Source: Deltaproteobacteria bacterium
GTDB taxonomy: Bacteria; Desulfobacterota_D; UBA1144; Nemesobacterales; CSP1-2
Direction: 5' to 3'
Assembly: GCA_016187835.1 (NCBI GenBank)
Contig: JACPIY010000023.1
Span: 1-36,751 of the forward strand
Length of the DNA: 36,751 nt
Shown: positions 9,941 through 20,093 of the stretch, in pieces
Layout of the letters: each line of letters starts with the position of its first letter
Numbering within the stretch: the first letter of the stretch is position 1
The notes under the pieces: generated by a model
The model's database searches: none
What the model saw: the letters and a program-made list of their open reading frames with translations, nothing else
Told to the model about the DNA's origin: nothing
Program-made: the position numbers and the translations under genes

Positions 9941-9965
9941 TAGGGGCGGGGTCACCCCGCCCCTA
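9941..9965. repeat. Palindrome TAGGGGCGGGGT-C-ACCCCGCCCCTA
   Basis: 12-bp perfect complementary arms with a one-base centre. Confidence 0.8.
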
Positions 9966-9980
9966 CTATAATTGAGACCC

Positions 9981-10412
9981 CTAGATAGCTCTCCAGAATA
10001 ATATTCGATCAGGAATTACCTTAATTACAGGAAGATTTAAAGTGGAAAGATTCATATCCACATACTGAGTATATTTTTCACATAAAAGTCTTAGTGATCT
10101 CTGATATTCTTCTCCGCTCTCCATAAGCTCGGCTCTCCCGTGAATAATCACATAGGTGAGTTTATTCCACTCCTCATAGTAATCGTCAATCACAATTGAA
10201 ATTTTTGGATTTTCCAGGATATTTCTTATCCTCTTTAGCTCTCTTACGGACACCCGCTTGGGCTTTTTGTCAATTGGAGTATACAAATTCTTGCCGTCAA
10301 AAACGTAGCATATTGGAACGACGAGGGGCCTTCCCAGTTTGTCCGCTGTTGCCATTCTTGCGACTCTGTGTGAAAGAATAAATTGCTTTTGTCTATCCAT
10401 TGGAATATCCAT
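9981..10412 (-). CDS. Pyridoxamine 5'-phosphate oxidase-like (PPOX) split-barrel protein, possibly F420-linked
   Basis: SHRVARMATADKLGRPLVVPICYVFDGKNLYTPIDKKPKR...RIRNILENPKISIVIDDYYEEWNKLTYVIIHGRAEL resembles the Rv0121-like PPOX subgroup. Confidence 0.72.
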   Translation of the reverse strand: MDIPMDRQKQFILSHRVARMATADKLGRPLVVPICYVFDGKNLYTPIDKKPKRVSVRELKRIRNILENPKISIVIDDYYEEWNKLTYVIIHGRAELMESGEEYQRSLRLLCEKYTQYVDMNLSTLNLPVIKVIPDRILFWRAI

Positions 10413-10486
10413 CTGACGACCTTTTCTGTACTTAAGCTTACATACAAAAAAAGTTACATTAGACGGGACATTTCTGCCCTGCTGCA

Positions 10487-10515
10487 GTAGGGGCAGACTA
10501 CAGTGTGCCCCCTAC
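10487..10515. repeat. Imperfect palindrome GTAGGGGCAGACTACAGTGTGCCCCCTAC
   Basis: GTAG/CTAC ends with an imperfect GC-rich stem; between PPOX and prs. Confidence 0.65.
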
Positions 10516-10595
10516 TTGAATTCTTCTTTAGTTATTCTATAATAATTCACTTACGAGATAAAGGCTGACAGCATTTTTCATTTCAGTGAAATCAA

Positions 10596-11537
10596 ATGGA
10601 AGCCATAAAAATATTCAGTGGAACATCAAATGTTCCTCTTAGTGAAGCGGTGTGCAGGTACCTGGGTGTTTCCACATGCATAGCTGAGATCAAAAGGTTC
10701 AGTGATGGCGAGGTATTCGTGGAAATTTCAGAAAGCGTGCGTGGAACACATGTTTTTGTCATCCAGTCAACTTGTCCTCCGGTAAACGAACATATAATGG
10801 AACTTCTTATTATTACAGATGCGCTGAAAAGAGCCTCTGCAGGAGCAATTACCGCAGTTATTCCTTATTACGGCTATGCAAGACAGGATAGAAAAGTTCA
10901 GCCGAGAGCCCCTATTACTGCAAAACTCGTTGCCGATATTCTTGCTAGAGCGGGGGTAAAAAGAGTCGTCACCATGGACTTACATGCGGGACAAATTCAG
11001 GGTTTCTTTGATGTTCCAGTTGACCATCTCTACGCAGCACCAATTCTTATCAAGTACCTCAAAAAGAAGTTCAATAAAGATGAACTAGTCGTTGTCTCTC
11101 CCGATGCAGGCGGAATGGAGAGAGCAAGGGTATTCGCAAAAAGACTCGATGTTGGACTCGCTATGACAGATAAAAGGCGTCCGGCTCCAAATGAAGCCGA
11201 GATAATGAATGTTATCGGAGACGTTGTAGGGAAAACGGCTATTATAGTTGATGATCTTGTAGACACCGCAGGAACGGCGGCCCAGGCCGCTCAAGCTCTG
11301 ATAAAAGAAGGTGCAAAGCGTGTAACACTCTGTTGTACACATGGAGTACTTTCAGGCAACGCTGTCAAAAGGATTGATGATTCACTTGTCGAAGAGGTAA
11401 TAATCACGGATACGATTCCACAGAGACAAGAAACCCAAAATTGTAAAAAGATAAAAATTCTCAGCATCTCTGATCTCCTAGGTGAAGCAATAAGAAGAAT
11501 AGCTATAGGAGAGTCAATAAGTACTTTATTTACCTAA
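10596..11537 (+). CDS. prs: Ribose-phosphate pyrophosphokinase
   Basis: IKIFSGTSNVPLSEAV, FSDGEVFVEISESVRG, YYGYARQDRKVQPRAPITAKLVAD, VVSPDAGG, IIVDDLVDTAGT. Confidence 0.97.
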   Translation: MEAIKIFSGTSNVPLSEAVCRYLGVSTCIAEIKRFSDGEVFVEISESVRGTHVFVIQSTCPPVNEHIMELLIITDALKRASAGAITAVIPYYGYARQDRKVQPRAPITAKLVADILARAGVKRVVTMDLHAGQIQGFFDVPVDHLYAAPILIKYLKKKFNKDELVVVSPDAGGMERARVFAKRLDVGLAMTDKRRPAPNEAEIMNVIGDVVGKTAIIVDDLVDTAGTAAQAAQALIKEGAKRVTLCCTHGVLSGNAVKRIDDSLVEEVIITDTIPQRQETQNCKKIKILSISDLLGEAIRRIAIGESISTLFT

Positions 11538-11572
11538 TTTGCCAAAAAATATGAAACGTTAGGAGTTAAACT

Positions 11573-12235
11573 ATGGCACAGAGCACTTTATTTGTAAAAA
11601 TAAGAGAAGGGGTAGGGAAGAGCGCAGCAAAAAAGGTCAGAAAAGAAGGAGCCATACCTGCTATACTCTATGGAAAGGAAACAGGCCCCATTCCAATAGC
11701 AGTAAACCTGGTTGACTTTAAAAAAGCCCTCTCTACCGAGGCGGGGGAGAATACTTTGCTCGAGCTTCATATAAAGCGAGACACAGAAGAAATTACAAAA
11801 TTGGCTCTGCTACGTGATATTCAATTTGATTACCTTACAAGCCGCCCCATACACTTTGATTTTCAAGAAGTTCTAATGAAAGAGAAACTGACAGTGAAAG
11901 TTCCGGTAAAAATCGTTGGAAAAGCTTACGGAGTCAAGGACGAGCATGGAATCCTTGAAGAGATCCTTCGAGAGATTGAGATTGAGTGTCTTCCTTCCGA
12001 TATTCCTAATTCGTTTGAAGTTGATGTAACTCAACTCGGAATAGGAGATTCAATACATGTTAGTGATCTAGCGGTTTCCGAAAATATTACAATCCTTCAC
12101 GACCCGGATGAGACTATTATAACAATTATTTCTCCCACGGTTGAGAAGGTTGAGGAAGCTCAAGTGCCTGCCGAAGCCGAAATTGGAGCAGCCGGTGCTG
12201 AGGCTCAGGGGAAAGAGGAAGGGGATAAGGAATAA
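11573..12235 (+). CDS. rplY: 50S ribosomal protein L25/general stress protein Ctc
   Basis: VGKSAAKKVRKEGAIPAILYGKE; RPIHFDFQEV; C-terminal TL5-like domain. Confidence 0.93.
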   Translation: MAQSTLFVKIREGVGKSAAKKVRKEGAIPAILYGKETGPIPIAVNLVDFKKALSTEAGENTLLELHIKRDTEEITKLALLRDIQFDYLTSRPIHFDFQEVLMKEKLTVKVPVKIVGKAYGVKDEHGILEEILREIEIECLPSDIPNSFEVDVTQLGIGDSIHVSDLAVSENITILHDPDETIITIISPTVEKVEEAQVPAEAEIGAAGAEAQGKEEGDKE

Positions 12236-12243
12236 ATCAAACT

Positions 12244-12822
12244 ATGATTTTAGTAGTTGGCTTAGGAAATCCGGGAAAGGAATACTCTTTATCAAAGCAC
12301 AATATTGGTTTTATGGTAGTGGATGAGCTTGCAAATAGACTTGGAGTGAGTCTTAATAAGATTGGCTTTACGAGTGGTTACGGGGAAGCGCTAGTTGAAG
12401 AGAAAAAAATAATATTCCTCAAACCTCGGACATATATGAACCGAAGCGGTAAAGCAGTATCCGGGTTCGTGGATTTTTTTAAAATCCTGCCTGGAGATCT
12501 AATATTGGTCTATGATGAAATGGACCTACCATTAGGAAATCTGAAAATCAAGGTGGGCGGCGGAAGCGCCGGACATAAAGGTATTGAATCCATAATAACG
12601 TCCCTTGGCGATGATAGTTTTATAAGAGTGAGGGTAGGAATTGGAAAGCCAGGTCAAAAGTCTGAAACCGTAAACCACGTGTTATCAAAGTTTAAGAAAG
12701 ACGAAAAAAAGATAGTTGAAGACGCCTTGGTGAGAGCCGCGGATGCAGTTCTAGAAATCGTTGCCCGGGGTGTGGAAAGCGCGATGAACAAATTTAACAG
12801 AAAGCCTGATAATTTGAATTAA
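12244..12822 (+). CDS. pth: Peptidyl-tRNA hydrolase
   Basis: MILVVGLGNPGKEYSLSKHNIGFMVVDEL; FLKPRTYMNRSGKAV; GSAGHKGIESII. Confidence 0.97.
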   Translation: MILVVGLGNPGKEYSLSKHNIGFMVVDELANRLGVSLNKIGFTSGYGEALVEEKKIIFLKPRTYMNRSGKAVSGFVDFFKILPGDLILVYDEMDLPLGNLKIKVGGGSAGHKGIESIITSLGDDSFIRVRVGIGKPGQKSETVNHVLSKFKKDEKKIVEDALVRAADAVLEIVARGVESAMNKFNRKPDNLN

Positions 12823-12879
12823 TTAGTAATGTAAATTCTCGATAACAACCAGACATCCAAAAAAGGAGGAGATATTGAC

Positions 12880-14931
12880 ATGAATGAGCTAATTGCGGCC
12901 CTTTTTGGTCCCATTGTTGCTATTGTAGTCTTAGGCTATGCCTACATAACGTATAGAGAGATAAAATCGCTTCCAGACGGAACCGATAAGATGAGAGAGA
13001 TCTCTTCTGCTATCTCTGAGGGAGCTATGGTTTTTTTAAAGAGGGAATACAGAATAATTGCGATTTTCGCGATTGTTTTGTTTATTCTCCTTTCGATTTT
13101 CATTGGTATTTGGACTGGAGTTGCATACATTGGAGGTGCAGTTTGCTCAATGACAGCAGGTTTTTTCGGAATGAAGGCGGCTACAAAGGCAAACGTAAGA
13201 ACCACTCAGGCAGCAGCGACGGAGGGTCAGGGAAGAGCGCTCATTGTTGCATTTAAAGGCGGAAGCGTTATGGGTCTTTCTGTCGCCGGTCTTGGTCTTC
13301 TGGGGCTTGCCATAGCTTATGCAATTGGCATAGGACTTCCCGATAATCCTATCGAACCTAAAGCGCTCACCACGTTTGTACGGAACTTCGCCGGTATAAT
13401 CGGCGGATTCGGAATGGGTGCAAGCTCGGTCGCATTATTTGCCAGGGTCGGAGGCGGGATTTTCACCAAGGGAGCGGATGTTGGAGCAGACCTGGTAGGA
13501 AAAGTCGAAGCCGGAATTCCGGAAGACGATCCCAGAAACCCTGCGACTATTGCCGATAACGTTGGAGACAATGTAGGTGACGTTGCCGGAATGGGAGCAG
13601 ACCTATTTGAATCCTACGTTGCCGGTGTAATAGCTACAATCGTCATTGCGGCTGGAATGGACAGCCATCAAATAGCTCTTATGTCAATTCCAATAGTCCT
13701 TATAGTTATTGGTACCGCTGCCTCGGCCATAGGTGGAAAAAGCGTTGAGTGGTTCAAGGATCTCGATCCTCAACTAATCCTCCGACGCGCCACTTTTTAT
13801 ACCGGTGGAATTTATCTCGCGGCCTCACTTCTTGTTATTATAATAGCAGCCCTTGTCGATAAACTCCCATTCGGACAGGCAATGGGAATTTACGGAGCTG
13901 CAGTCCTTGGGCTTGTCGCAGGAATCGCCATAGGTCTTTTTACAGAGTACTACACATCCGGTTCTCCCATAAAGAAAATAGCCGAAGCATCTAAGACGGG
14001 CGTGGCAACAAACATAATTGAAGGGCTTGCCGTGGGAATGATCAGTACTACCCTCCCTGTAATCACAATCGCAATCGCAATCGGATTCTCCTATGCGTTT
14101 GCCGGTCTTTACGGAATTGGAATTGCCTCAGTGAGCATGCTCGCAACGATAGGGATTACAATGTCCGTAGATGCCTATGGACCCGTTGCCGATAACGCTG
14201 GAGGAATTTCGGAGATGTCTGGGCTGGGGCACGACGTGAGAAAAATCACAGATAAACTAGACTCTCTTGGGAACACAACCGCTGCAATCGGAAAAGGTTT
14301 TGCAATCGGCTCAGCCGCACTTGCTGCGCTAGCCCTTTTCGCCGCATATACAAAGGCGGTAGGACTCAGTGTAATAGACCTTACTAGTAGCAAGGTTGTC
14401 GCAGGGATGCTTATTGGAGGTACAGTTCCTTTTCTTCTTGGCGCACTGACAATGGGGGCAGTAGGAAGAACCGCACAAAAGATGGTTGAAGAAGTAAGAA
14501 GACAATTCAAAGAGATCGCGGGTCTTCTCGAAGGCAAAGGAGATGCAAAACCGGATTATGCATCTTGCGTGGGAATTAGCACTGATGCCGCACTCAAGGA
14601 AATGATAGTTCCGGGGCTCATAGCTATTATCAGCCCTCTTGTAATTGGTTTTATTTTGGGGCGGGAAGCTCTTGGAGGATTTTTAGCTGGTGCGGTTGTA
14701 ACTGGGGTCATGCTTGCTCTCATGATGGCCAATTCGGGTGGTGCATGGGATAATGCAAAGAAATATATAGAGGAGGGAAATCTCGGTGGAAAGGGGTCTG
14801 ACGCTCACAAAGCCGCGGTTGTGGGGGACACGGTTGGAGATCCATTTAAAGACACATCGGGACCCGCAATGAATATTTTGATTAAGCTTATGTCAATTGT
14901 CTCGCTCGTAATTGCACCACTATTAATATAG
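12880..14931 (+). CDS. hppA: Membrane-bound ion-translocating pyrophosphatase (K+-dependent type by motif)
   Basis: [96 protein letters not shown]. Confidence 0.96.
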   Translation: MNELIAALFGPIVAIVVLGYAYITYREIKSLPDGTDKMREISSAISEGAMVFLKREYRIIAIFAIVLFILLSIFIGIWTGVAYIGGAVCSMTAGFFGMKAATKANVRTTQAAATEGQGRALIVAFKGGSVMGLSVAGLGLLGLAIAYAIGIGLPDNPIEPKALTTFVRNFAGIIGGFGMGASSVALFARVGGGIFTKGADVGADLVGKVEAGIPEDDPRNPATIADNVGDNVGDVAGMGADLFESYVAGVIATIVIAAGMDSHQIALMSIPIVLIVIGTAASAIGGKSVEWFKDLDPQLILRRATFYTGGIYLAASLLVIIIAALVDKLPFGQAMGIYGAAVLGLVAGIAIGLFTEYYTSGSPIKKIAEASKTGVATNIIEGLAVGMISTTLPVITIAIAIGFSYAFAGLYGIGIASVSMLATIGITMSVDAYGPVADNAGGISEMSGLGHDVRKITDKLDSLGNTTAAIGKGFAIGSAALAALALFAAYTKAVGLSVIDLTSSKVVAGMLIGGTVPFLLGALTMGAVGRTAQKMVEEVRRQFKEIAGLLEGKGDAKPDYASCVGISTDAALKEMIVPGLIAIISPLVIGFILGREALGGFLAGAVVTGVMLALMMANSGGAWDNAKKYIEEGNLGGKGSDAHKAAVVGDTVGDPFKDTSGPAMNILIKLMSIVSLVIAPLLI

Positions 14932-14966
14932 ATAGTTGCGGAATTTAAAAAAGTCGGAAGATGGGT

Positions 14967-14996
14967 TTTGTTAGGAACTTATAAAAGCCTAACAAA
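14967..14996 (+). terminator. Stem-loop downstream of hppA
   Basis: TTTGTTAGG / CCTAACAAA, 9-bp perfect arms, 12-nt loop, 36 nt after the stop; no clear U-tract. Confidence 0.4.
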
Positions 14997-15145
14997 TCTC
15001 ATCAGAGTTTTAGGCAATGAAGCAGATTATCAAATTCAACATAAAGATATGGTATATTTCAAGTCTTAAATTCCAATCCGTTACTCTTAGCTTAAAATGA
15101 AATTTGGAGCTTTGGGTCGGAAGTCCAAAACGGGAGGTAAGTTAA

Positions 15146-15502
15146 ATGTCTAAGTTAAACTATTATGAAACACTCTACCTTACTAGGCCAGACCTCACGG
15201 ATGATGAACTAAACAAGGTGCAGGGAAGGCTCAAGGAGTCAATAGTAAGCCATGAGGGAGAGATTTATAAATCGGATAAATGGGCCGAGAGAGACCTTGC
15301 TTACAGAATTAGCAATTATTCCAAGGGGGTCTACTATATATTGGTCTACAAAGCGCTTCCAAGCGTTGTGGCCGAGATAGAAAAAAACCTGAAATTTCTT
15401 AACACTGAAGTACTCAGGTTTATGACAGTAAAGATAGAAGAAACATCAGCTTTAAAACATAAATCCGTTTCAGAAACACAGGCTGATCAGGGAGGCATAT
15501 AA
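15146..15502 (+). CDS. rpsF: 30S ribosomal protein S6
   Basis: YYETLYLTRPDLTDDELNKV...DKWAERDLAYRISNYSKGVYYILVY; followed by S18 and L9. Confidence 0.95.
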   Translation: MSKLNYYETLYLTRPDLTDDELNKVQGRLKESIVSHEGEIYKSDKWAERDLAYRISNYSKGVYYILVYKALPSVVAEIEKNLKFLNTEVLRFMTVKIEETSALKHKSVSETQADQGGI

Positions 15503-15505
15503 GCA

Positions 15506-15742
15506 ATGGAGAATCCAAAGGAAAAGAAGTTTTTTACAAGAAAAAAAATTTGTAAATTCTGTTCGGAAGCATTGGGGATAGACTATAAGAACTTTGATCT
15601 TCTTTCACAGTTTATAACCGAAAGGAAAAAGATAGTGCCGAGAAGAAGCACCGGACTTTGCGCATACCATCAAAGAGAGCTTGCTTCAGCAATAAAGCGA
15701 GGGCGAATTATGGCTCTTCTTCCCTTTACAGTGCTTCATTAA
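15506..15742 (+). CDS. rpsR: 30S ribosomal protein S18
   Basis: [62 protein letters not shown]. Confidence 0.96.
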   Translation: MENPKEKKFFTRKKICKFCSEALGIDYKNFDLLSQFITERKKIVPRRSTGLCAYHQRELASAIKRGRIMALLPFTVLH

Positions 15743-15811
15743 ATGTCTTTAGCTGTTAGTCGCTGGCTTAAAAATCAAAGACGACCGTGCGAACATTAGG
15801 AGGGATCATAC

Positions 15812-16261
15812 ATGAAGGTTATTCTATTAGATGATGTGGAACTGTTTGGCAAAAGGGGGGAAATAAAGGAGGTAAAGAAAGGCCTTGCTAGAAATTACCT
15901 GCTCCCACGAAAAATGGCTATTGAAGCGACACCTGGGAACCTAAAAATCTGGGAGCAGCAAAAGCGGGCTTTAACTAAAAAAGAAGAGAAATTGAAAGCG
16001 GAGGCCCAAGGCCTGGCAGCAGAGCTGGAGGGGGTTTCCTGTACCATTCCTGTGAAAGTGGGAGAGGAGGAAAAACTATATGGTTCCGTGACTTCTCAAA
16101 ATATATCGGATGCTCTTTCCAAGCAGGGATTTGAAATTTCAAGAAAGGATATTGAATTGGATGCGCCGATTAAAACTCTCGGAACCCATGAAGTGAAGGT
16201 AAGGCTTTATACTAATGTCGCTGTAAATATAAATGTCGAAGTAGTAAAAGAAGGATTATAG
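15812..16261 (+). CDS. rplI: 50S ribosomal protein L9
   Basis: [55 protein letters not shown]. Confidence 0.96.
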   Translation: MKVILLDDVELFGKRGEIKEVKKGLARNYLLPRKMAIEATPGNLKIWEQQKRALTKKEEKLKAEAQGLAAELEGVSCTIPVKVGEEEKLYGSVTSQNISDALSKQGFEISRKDIELDAPIKTLGTHEVKVRLYTNVAVNINVEVVKEGL

Positions 16262-16284
16262 TTTCCCCAAGTCATTTTGTTTTT

Positions 16285-16310
16285 TAGGGGTTCAAAATTT
16301 TGAACCCCTA
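16285..16310. repeat. 26-bp perfect palindrome TAGGGGTTCAAAATTTTGAACCCCTA
   Basis: Self-complementary; identical 26-mer at 34634..34659. Lies between convergent rplI (+) and 16315..17157 (-). Confidence 0.9.
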
Positions 16311-16314
16311 CCTT

Positions 16315-17157
16315 TTATTTGCTCGGTTGCATTATTTCCTGAAGAGTGACTTTCTTATATCCAGTCGGAGGCTCAAATTCGCTATCCGATATATCAGCCT
16401 TGTTGACCTTTACTATTTCTTCAATATAAACCTTGCCGCCTGAAGAATAATCTACAGACCTTGTGGGAAACCCCGATTCGTATATCTCTTTAAAAATCTT
16501 TTGCTCTTCGTCCCAATTAGATTCACCTGCTCCTGCTTTCTCGCTTATTTTTTTTATCTCACTCATATAATTTGCCATCTTTTTCATATCAAGCTCATTG
16601 CCAAACCCCATATCATCGCTGATCCAGATTTCTTCGCTGAGTTTGCCCTCCTCGTAAATTTCGTATTTGTTAGACTTATATCCAGCAATAGCTTCAGTTA
16701 CATGGGTCTTTTTTAAAGTCACATTCTTGGGTTTTTTCTCCTGACCTGGAACTGTAATTCCCTGAGATTTCATCATCTCTTCAGCCTGAGCTCTTTGTTC
16801 AGGAGGAAGCTGTGATAATTGATTTTCTAACTCGGTCTTCATCTTATTGGTAATATCCTGGATAAATTGAAAATAGTCACCTGGGCTTGCAACAACATAT
16901 CTTTTTCCCGCGTTATCTATTTGAATCATCTCGCCCGTGTTTAAATCGAATATGGCTACTCCCTGTCCATTCTGTTCCTCAACGAATTTGATTCTATTGT
17001 TCTTAACAAAAATTTCCCCTTTTTTCTTTGTGGAATCTCCTTTTTGATAACTAACTTGCTCAATTATAAACCCCGCAAATGCTTTTTCTGAAAGACTAAT
17101 TGCAACCAAGGTTATGATAAGTAAAAAAACAAAAGCAAACTTTACAAAGCTGCTCAT
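16315..17157 (-). CDS. Exported hypothetical protein (DUF4412-like)
   Basis: Signal-like N-terminus; KGEIFVKNNRIKFVEEQNGQGVAIFDLNTGEMIQIDNAGKRYV, VTEAIAGYKSNKYEIYEEGKLSEEIWISDD pattern. Confidence 0.55.
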   Translation of the reverse strand: MSSFVKFAFVFLLIITLVAISLSEKAFAGFIIEQVSYQKGDSTKKKGEIFVKNNRIKFVEEQNGQGVAIFDLNTGEMIQIDNAGKRYVVASPGDYFQFIQDITNKMKTELENQLSQLPPEQRAQAEEMMKSQGITVPGQEKKPKNVTLKKTHVTEAIAGYKSNKYEIYEEGKLSEEIWISDDMGFGNELDMKKMANYMSEIKKISEKAGAGESNWDEEQKIFKEIYESGFPTRSVDYSSGGKVYIEEIVKVNKADISDSEFEPPTGYKKVTLQEIMQPSK

Positions 17158-17375
17158 TCTGCTTTCCTCCTGAAAATCTATTTAGTTTCTCCTGAATTAA
17201 GACATATTACACTAACCTATAAATCCCTAACTGCCTAGGGTTTTTTCAGCACATTTGGAAAGATGAATTGTGAATTGCAAGATGAGTATTGGTGTGAGAT
17301 AGCTATTGACGCTCAACTTATTTATGATAGATTAACTCTTGTAAGATAGTTTTTTAAAGGGAGGTAGTTCTAATT

Positions 17376-18185
17376 ATGGCGGAGAAGAAAGGGCTTTTTG
17401 CACCAGTGGGGGAAAAAGAGGTCACAAGAGCAATCCTCGAAGAGTACACAAAGGAGTTTCACGAATACGTTGAAAGCGATGTGATAGTTGTAGGAAGCGG
17501 TCCAAGCGGGCTTGTAGCAGCAAAAGACATTGCAAAAAAGAGATATAAAGTTTTGCTTGTCGAAAGGATGAATTACCTTGGCGGTGGATTCTGGATTGGT
17601 GGATACCTTATGAATAAGGTTACGGTAAGAGATCCCGGACAAAAAGTACTTGATGAAATAGAAGTTCCTTACAAGGAAGTATCTGATGGACTCTACGTAG
17701 CTGATGGTCCTTATGCGTGTTCGAAATTAATAGCAACCGCATGTGAAGCGGGTGTAAAGGTTGCAAATATGACTATGTTTGATGACCTTGTCTTCAGGGA
17801 AAACGCACGCGTAGCGGGAGTGGTTGTAAACTGGACTCCTATATCAAATATGCCGAAGGAAATAACCTGTCTTGATCCGATTGCGCTTGAGGCAAAACTC
17901 GTGATAGATGCAACGGGTCATGATGCCTACCTGGTTTCAAGGCTGGCTCAACAAGGGCTTTTTAAGAAGCTACCCGGACACGGTTCTATGTGGGTAGAAA
18001 AAGCCGAGGATGCTCTGGTTGAATATACTGGAGAAGTTCATCCGGGCTTAATTGCCTGCGGAATGTCAGTAAGCAGCACGTATGGGCTTCCTAGAATGGG
18101 GCCGACCTTTGGCGGGATGCTTCTTTCTGGTAAAAAGGCTGCAGAGGTTGCAATAAGCATACTTCAGGAACAGGCGAGGGCTTAG
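17376..18185 (+). CDS. thi4: Sulfide-type / THI4-family thiamine thiazole synthase
   Basis: [108 protein letters not shown]. Confidence 0.92.
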   Translation: MAEKKGLFAPVGEKEVTRAILEEYTKEFHEYVESDVIVVGSGPSGLVAAKDIAKKRYKVLLVERMNYLGGGFWIGGYLMNKVTVRDPGQKVLDEIEVPYKEVSDGLYVADGPYACSKLIATACEAGVKVANMTMFDDLVFRENARVAGVVVNWTPISNMPKEITCLDPIALEAKLVIDATGHDAYLVSRLAQQGLFKKLPGHGSMWVEKAEDALVEYTGEVHPGLIACGMSVSSTYGLPRMGPTFGGMLLSGKKAAEVAISILQEQARA

Positions 18186-18330
18186 AAAAATATTCAGCAA
18201 TAGCTTGAAAGTCATAGAGTACTAAGACTGAAATAGTTCTAGAATCATAGTATTCGACAAATCTTTTCTTATTTCTTTAAGACCTTTTCCACTTTGAGAT
18301 GCGCGCGGGCGATTTGTTATATCTCTAGAC

Positions 18331-18360
18331 AGCAGGCTGGAGCAGACACTCCAGCCTGCT
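18331..18360. repeat. Hairpin AGCAGGCTGGAG-CAGACA-CTCCAGCCTGCT
   Basis: 12-bp perfect arms, 6-nt loop, downstream of thi4. Confidence 0.8.
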
Positions 18361-18463
18361 GGGTATAGGAAGCAGTTTTCTCTTAAAAGATGCAGTTGCG
18401 GGAGACATCGCCATTATTGACGCTCACGCTCGATCCCGGAACGAGGACAGGCATAGATGAATT

Positions 18464-18976
18464 TCATGGGAATGCCACAAAGTTGGCACCAGCTGCATAA
18501 AATTCGAATTCATGACTCATCATCTCTACCCCCGCATTAACTCTGACTGAAATGCCCAGAGCTCGATTGATCTGCCATTTTTGACCTAGGTTTAGTTGCA
18601 CATCTTTGGAGCCCGACCAGTTTCCTGTAAGCGTTTTAAATTTGATATTACCGTCATAAACGTCGATTTGTGACACCCAAGCGTCAGCGCTACCCGTCTT
18701 GAATTTGAGCCTTATGTATTGAACCCCCTTGGAGCCACCCCCAAGAGTTGGAATAGAAAAATGTACCCAATTAGAACTCCCAGCGCTAAGATCAAAATCC
18801 AACCCCCAACCATAGTAAAATGGGTAATTCGCGACTAAACCCTCGTCTTGTATATGTCCACTTTGACCATGGGCATAATACCATGTTGCGTAGGCCGGGC
18901 TAGATAATGTGAGCATAATCCCCAGCAATAGGCATGTGAGCAGTGGTACCCGAATATTATGTGATAGCTTTTTCAT
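18464..18976 (-). CDS. Small secreted protein (possibly DUF6623-like)
   Basis: Signal peptide MKKLSHNIRVPLLTCLLLGIMLTLSSPAYA; WVHFSIPT...YIRLKFKTGSADAWVSQIDVYDGN. Confidence 0.55.
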   Translation of the reverse strand: MKKLSHNIRVPLLTCLLLGIMLTLSSPAYATWYYAHGQSGHIQDEGLVANYPFYYGWGLDFDLSAGSSNWVHFSIPTLGGGSKGVQYIRLKFKTGSADAWVSQIDVYDGNIKFKTLTGNWSGSKDVQLNLGQKWQINRALGISVRVNAGVEMMSHEFEFYAAGANFVAFP

Positions 18977-19078
18977 GATACTTTACCTCCTTCAATAAAA
19001 TGTTTTGGTTTATCTTTAGTTGTTTTACTAAAAAATCACCCCCTTCTTAATATTTTTTATAGAACAATTGAAAAGGAC

Positions 19079-19098
19079 AATAATGCAAATGCATTATT
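19079..19098. promoter_or_regulatory. Operator-like palindrome AATAATGCA-AA-TGCATTATT
   Basis: 9-bp perfect arms with 2-nt spacer, about 100 bp upstream of the secreted protein gene; related ATGATGCATATGATGA nearby. Confidence 0.4.
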
Positions 19099-19160
19099 TT
19101 TCTTCATCATATGCATCATTTTTATAGGTACATGCGTTTTTAAAAGAGAGGTGGATAAAC

Positions 19161-19841
19161 TTAAATCAACTTATTCTTAATAGCATAGATAACTGCCTGT
19201 AGTTTGGTATGAAGCCCAAGCTTAGTGAGGATATTTTGTATGTGTTTTCGGACAGTAGCCCAGCTTATGTAAAGCTCCTTGGCTATAGCATTGGTACTGG
19301 CCCCTTCGGCAAGAAGCCTTAGTACCTGACGCTCACGACGGTTTAGACTAGGTTTGGGTTGGTTCTTTAAAGGGCTGATCTTAGCAAATGGAGTGTTGTT
19401 TTCAGCCCGGTTGGTTAGTTTTATAGTGGAAATAAGCTCTTGGATTAACTCCTCGCTTCCCTTTTTCCTAGTTATATCCCGAAATATATGTACAACTGCG
19501 TTAAGCTCTTTTTGCCTTGCAGGAACGGCAACAATACTTACATTAATCCATACAGGATCTCCAGCCTTAGAATGGGTAAGCATATCGTAATTCTCAACCA
19601 TTTCCCTTCTTTGAATGAGATTCAAGACATGACAGCTTCTGGAACATACAGGCTTATCACTCTTATCCCTTCCGGCAATTACTTCGTAACAATACCTTCC
19701 CAATACTTCTTTTGCCTTGAATCCAAGAATGTTTTGGGCGGCTTTATTCCAGAAGATAATTTTGCGTTCACCGTCTACAACGAAGACACCATCGGCTGTA
19801 TTTACGAAGATCTCAAGTATGTCTTTAGCATTTAGTTTCAC
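19161..19841 (-). CDS. PAS domain - LuxR-type HTH transcriptional regulator
   Basis: GVFVVDGERKIIFWNKAAQNILGFKAKEVLGR (PAS); LNRRERQVLRLLAEGASTNAIAKELYISWATVRKHIQNILTKLGLHTKLQAV (LuxR HTH). Confidence 0.88.
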   Translation of the reverse strand: MKLNAKDILEIFVNTADGVFVVDGERKIIFWNKAAQNILGFKAKEVLGRYCYEVIAGRDKSDKPVCSRSCHVLNLIQRREMVENYDMLTHSKAGDPVWINVSIVAVPARQKELNAVVHIFRDITRKKGSEELIQELISTIKLTNRAENNTPFAKISPLKNQPKPSLNRRERQVLRLLAEGASTNAIAKELYISWATVRKHIQNILTKLGLHTKLQAVIYAIKNKLI

Positions 19842-20093
19842 AATGCATATTATACCACTTGCTATTTTCTACTTTCAAAGACTCTTAGATTCGTATAATA
19901 GACATTATCAAAAATTAAGATATAAAGCCATCATACTTTCTAGGTTATGGTTTTAGACATATCTACATTCTGCTCTGAAGCTACGTAATCCACACGCAAT
20001 TCCCACCGCTAATCATCATAATTCCCTTGTGATTTATAAGAATGGGATGCCCCTTTTTTCTACCAACTTGATATATTATCTGAGGAAATCTTT

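Noticed and set aside
13540-14310. hppA as an unusual pyrophosphatase
   Set aside because: GNTTAA at the K+-site and the standard motifs make it an ordinary K+-dependent membrane pyrophosphatase; H+ versus Na+ specificity cannot be settled by eye.
12942-14537. Antisense ORFs (87, 84, 120 aa) in hppA
   Set aside because: Low-complexity Pro/Ser/Ala-rich shadows of the pyrophosphatase gene.
17160-17375. TPP riboswitch upstream of thi4
   Set aside because: No CUGAGA/thi-box pattern seen; only a weak CCCTA/TAGGG stem with a T-run.
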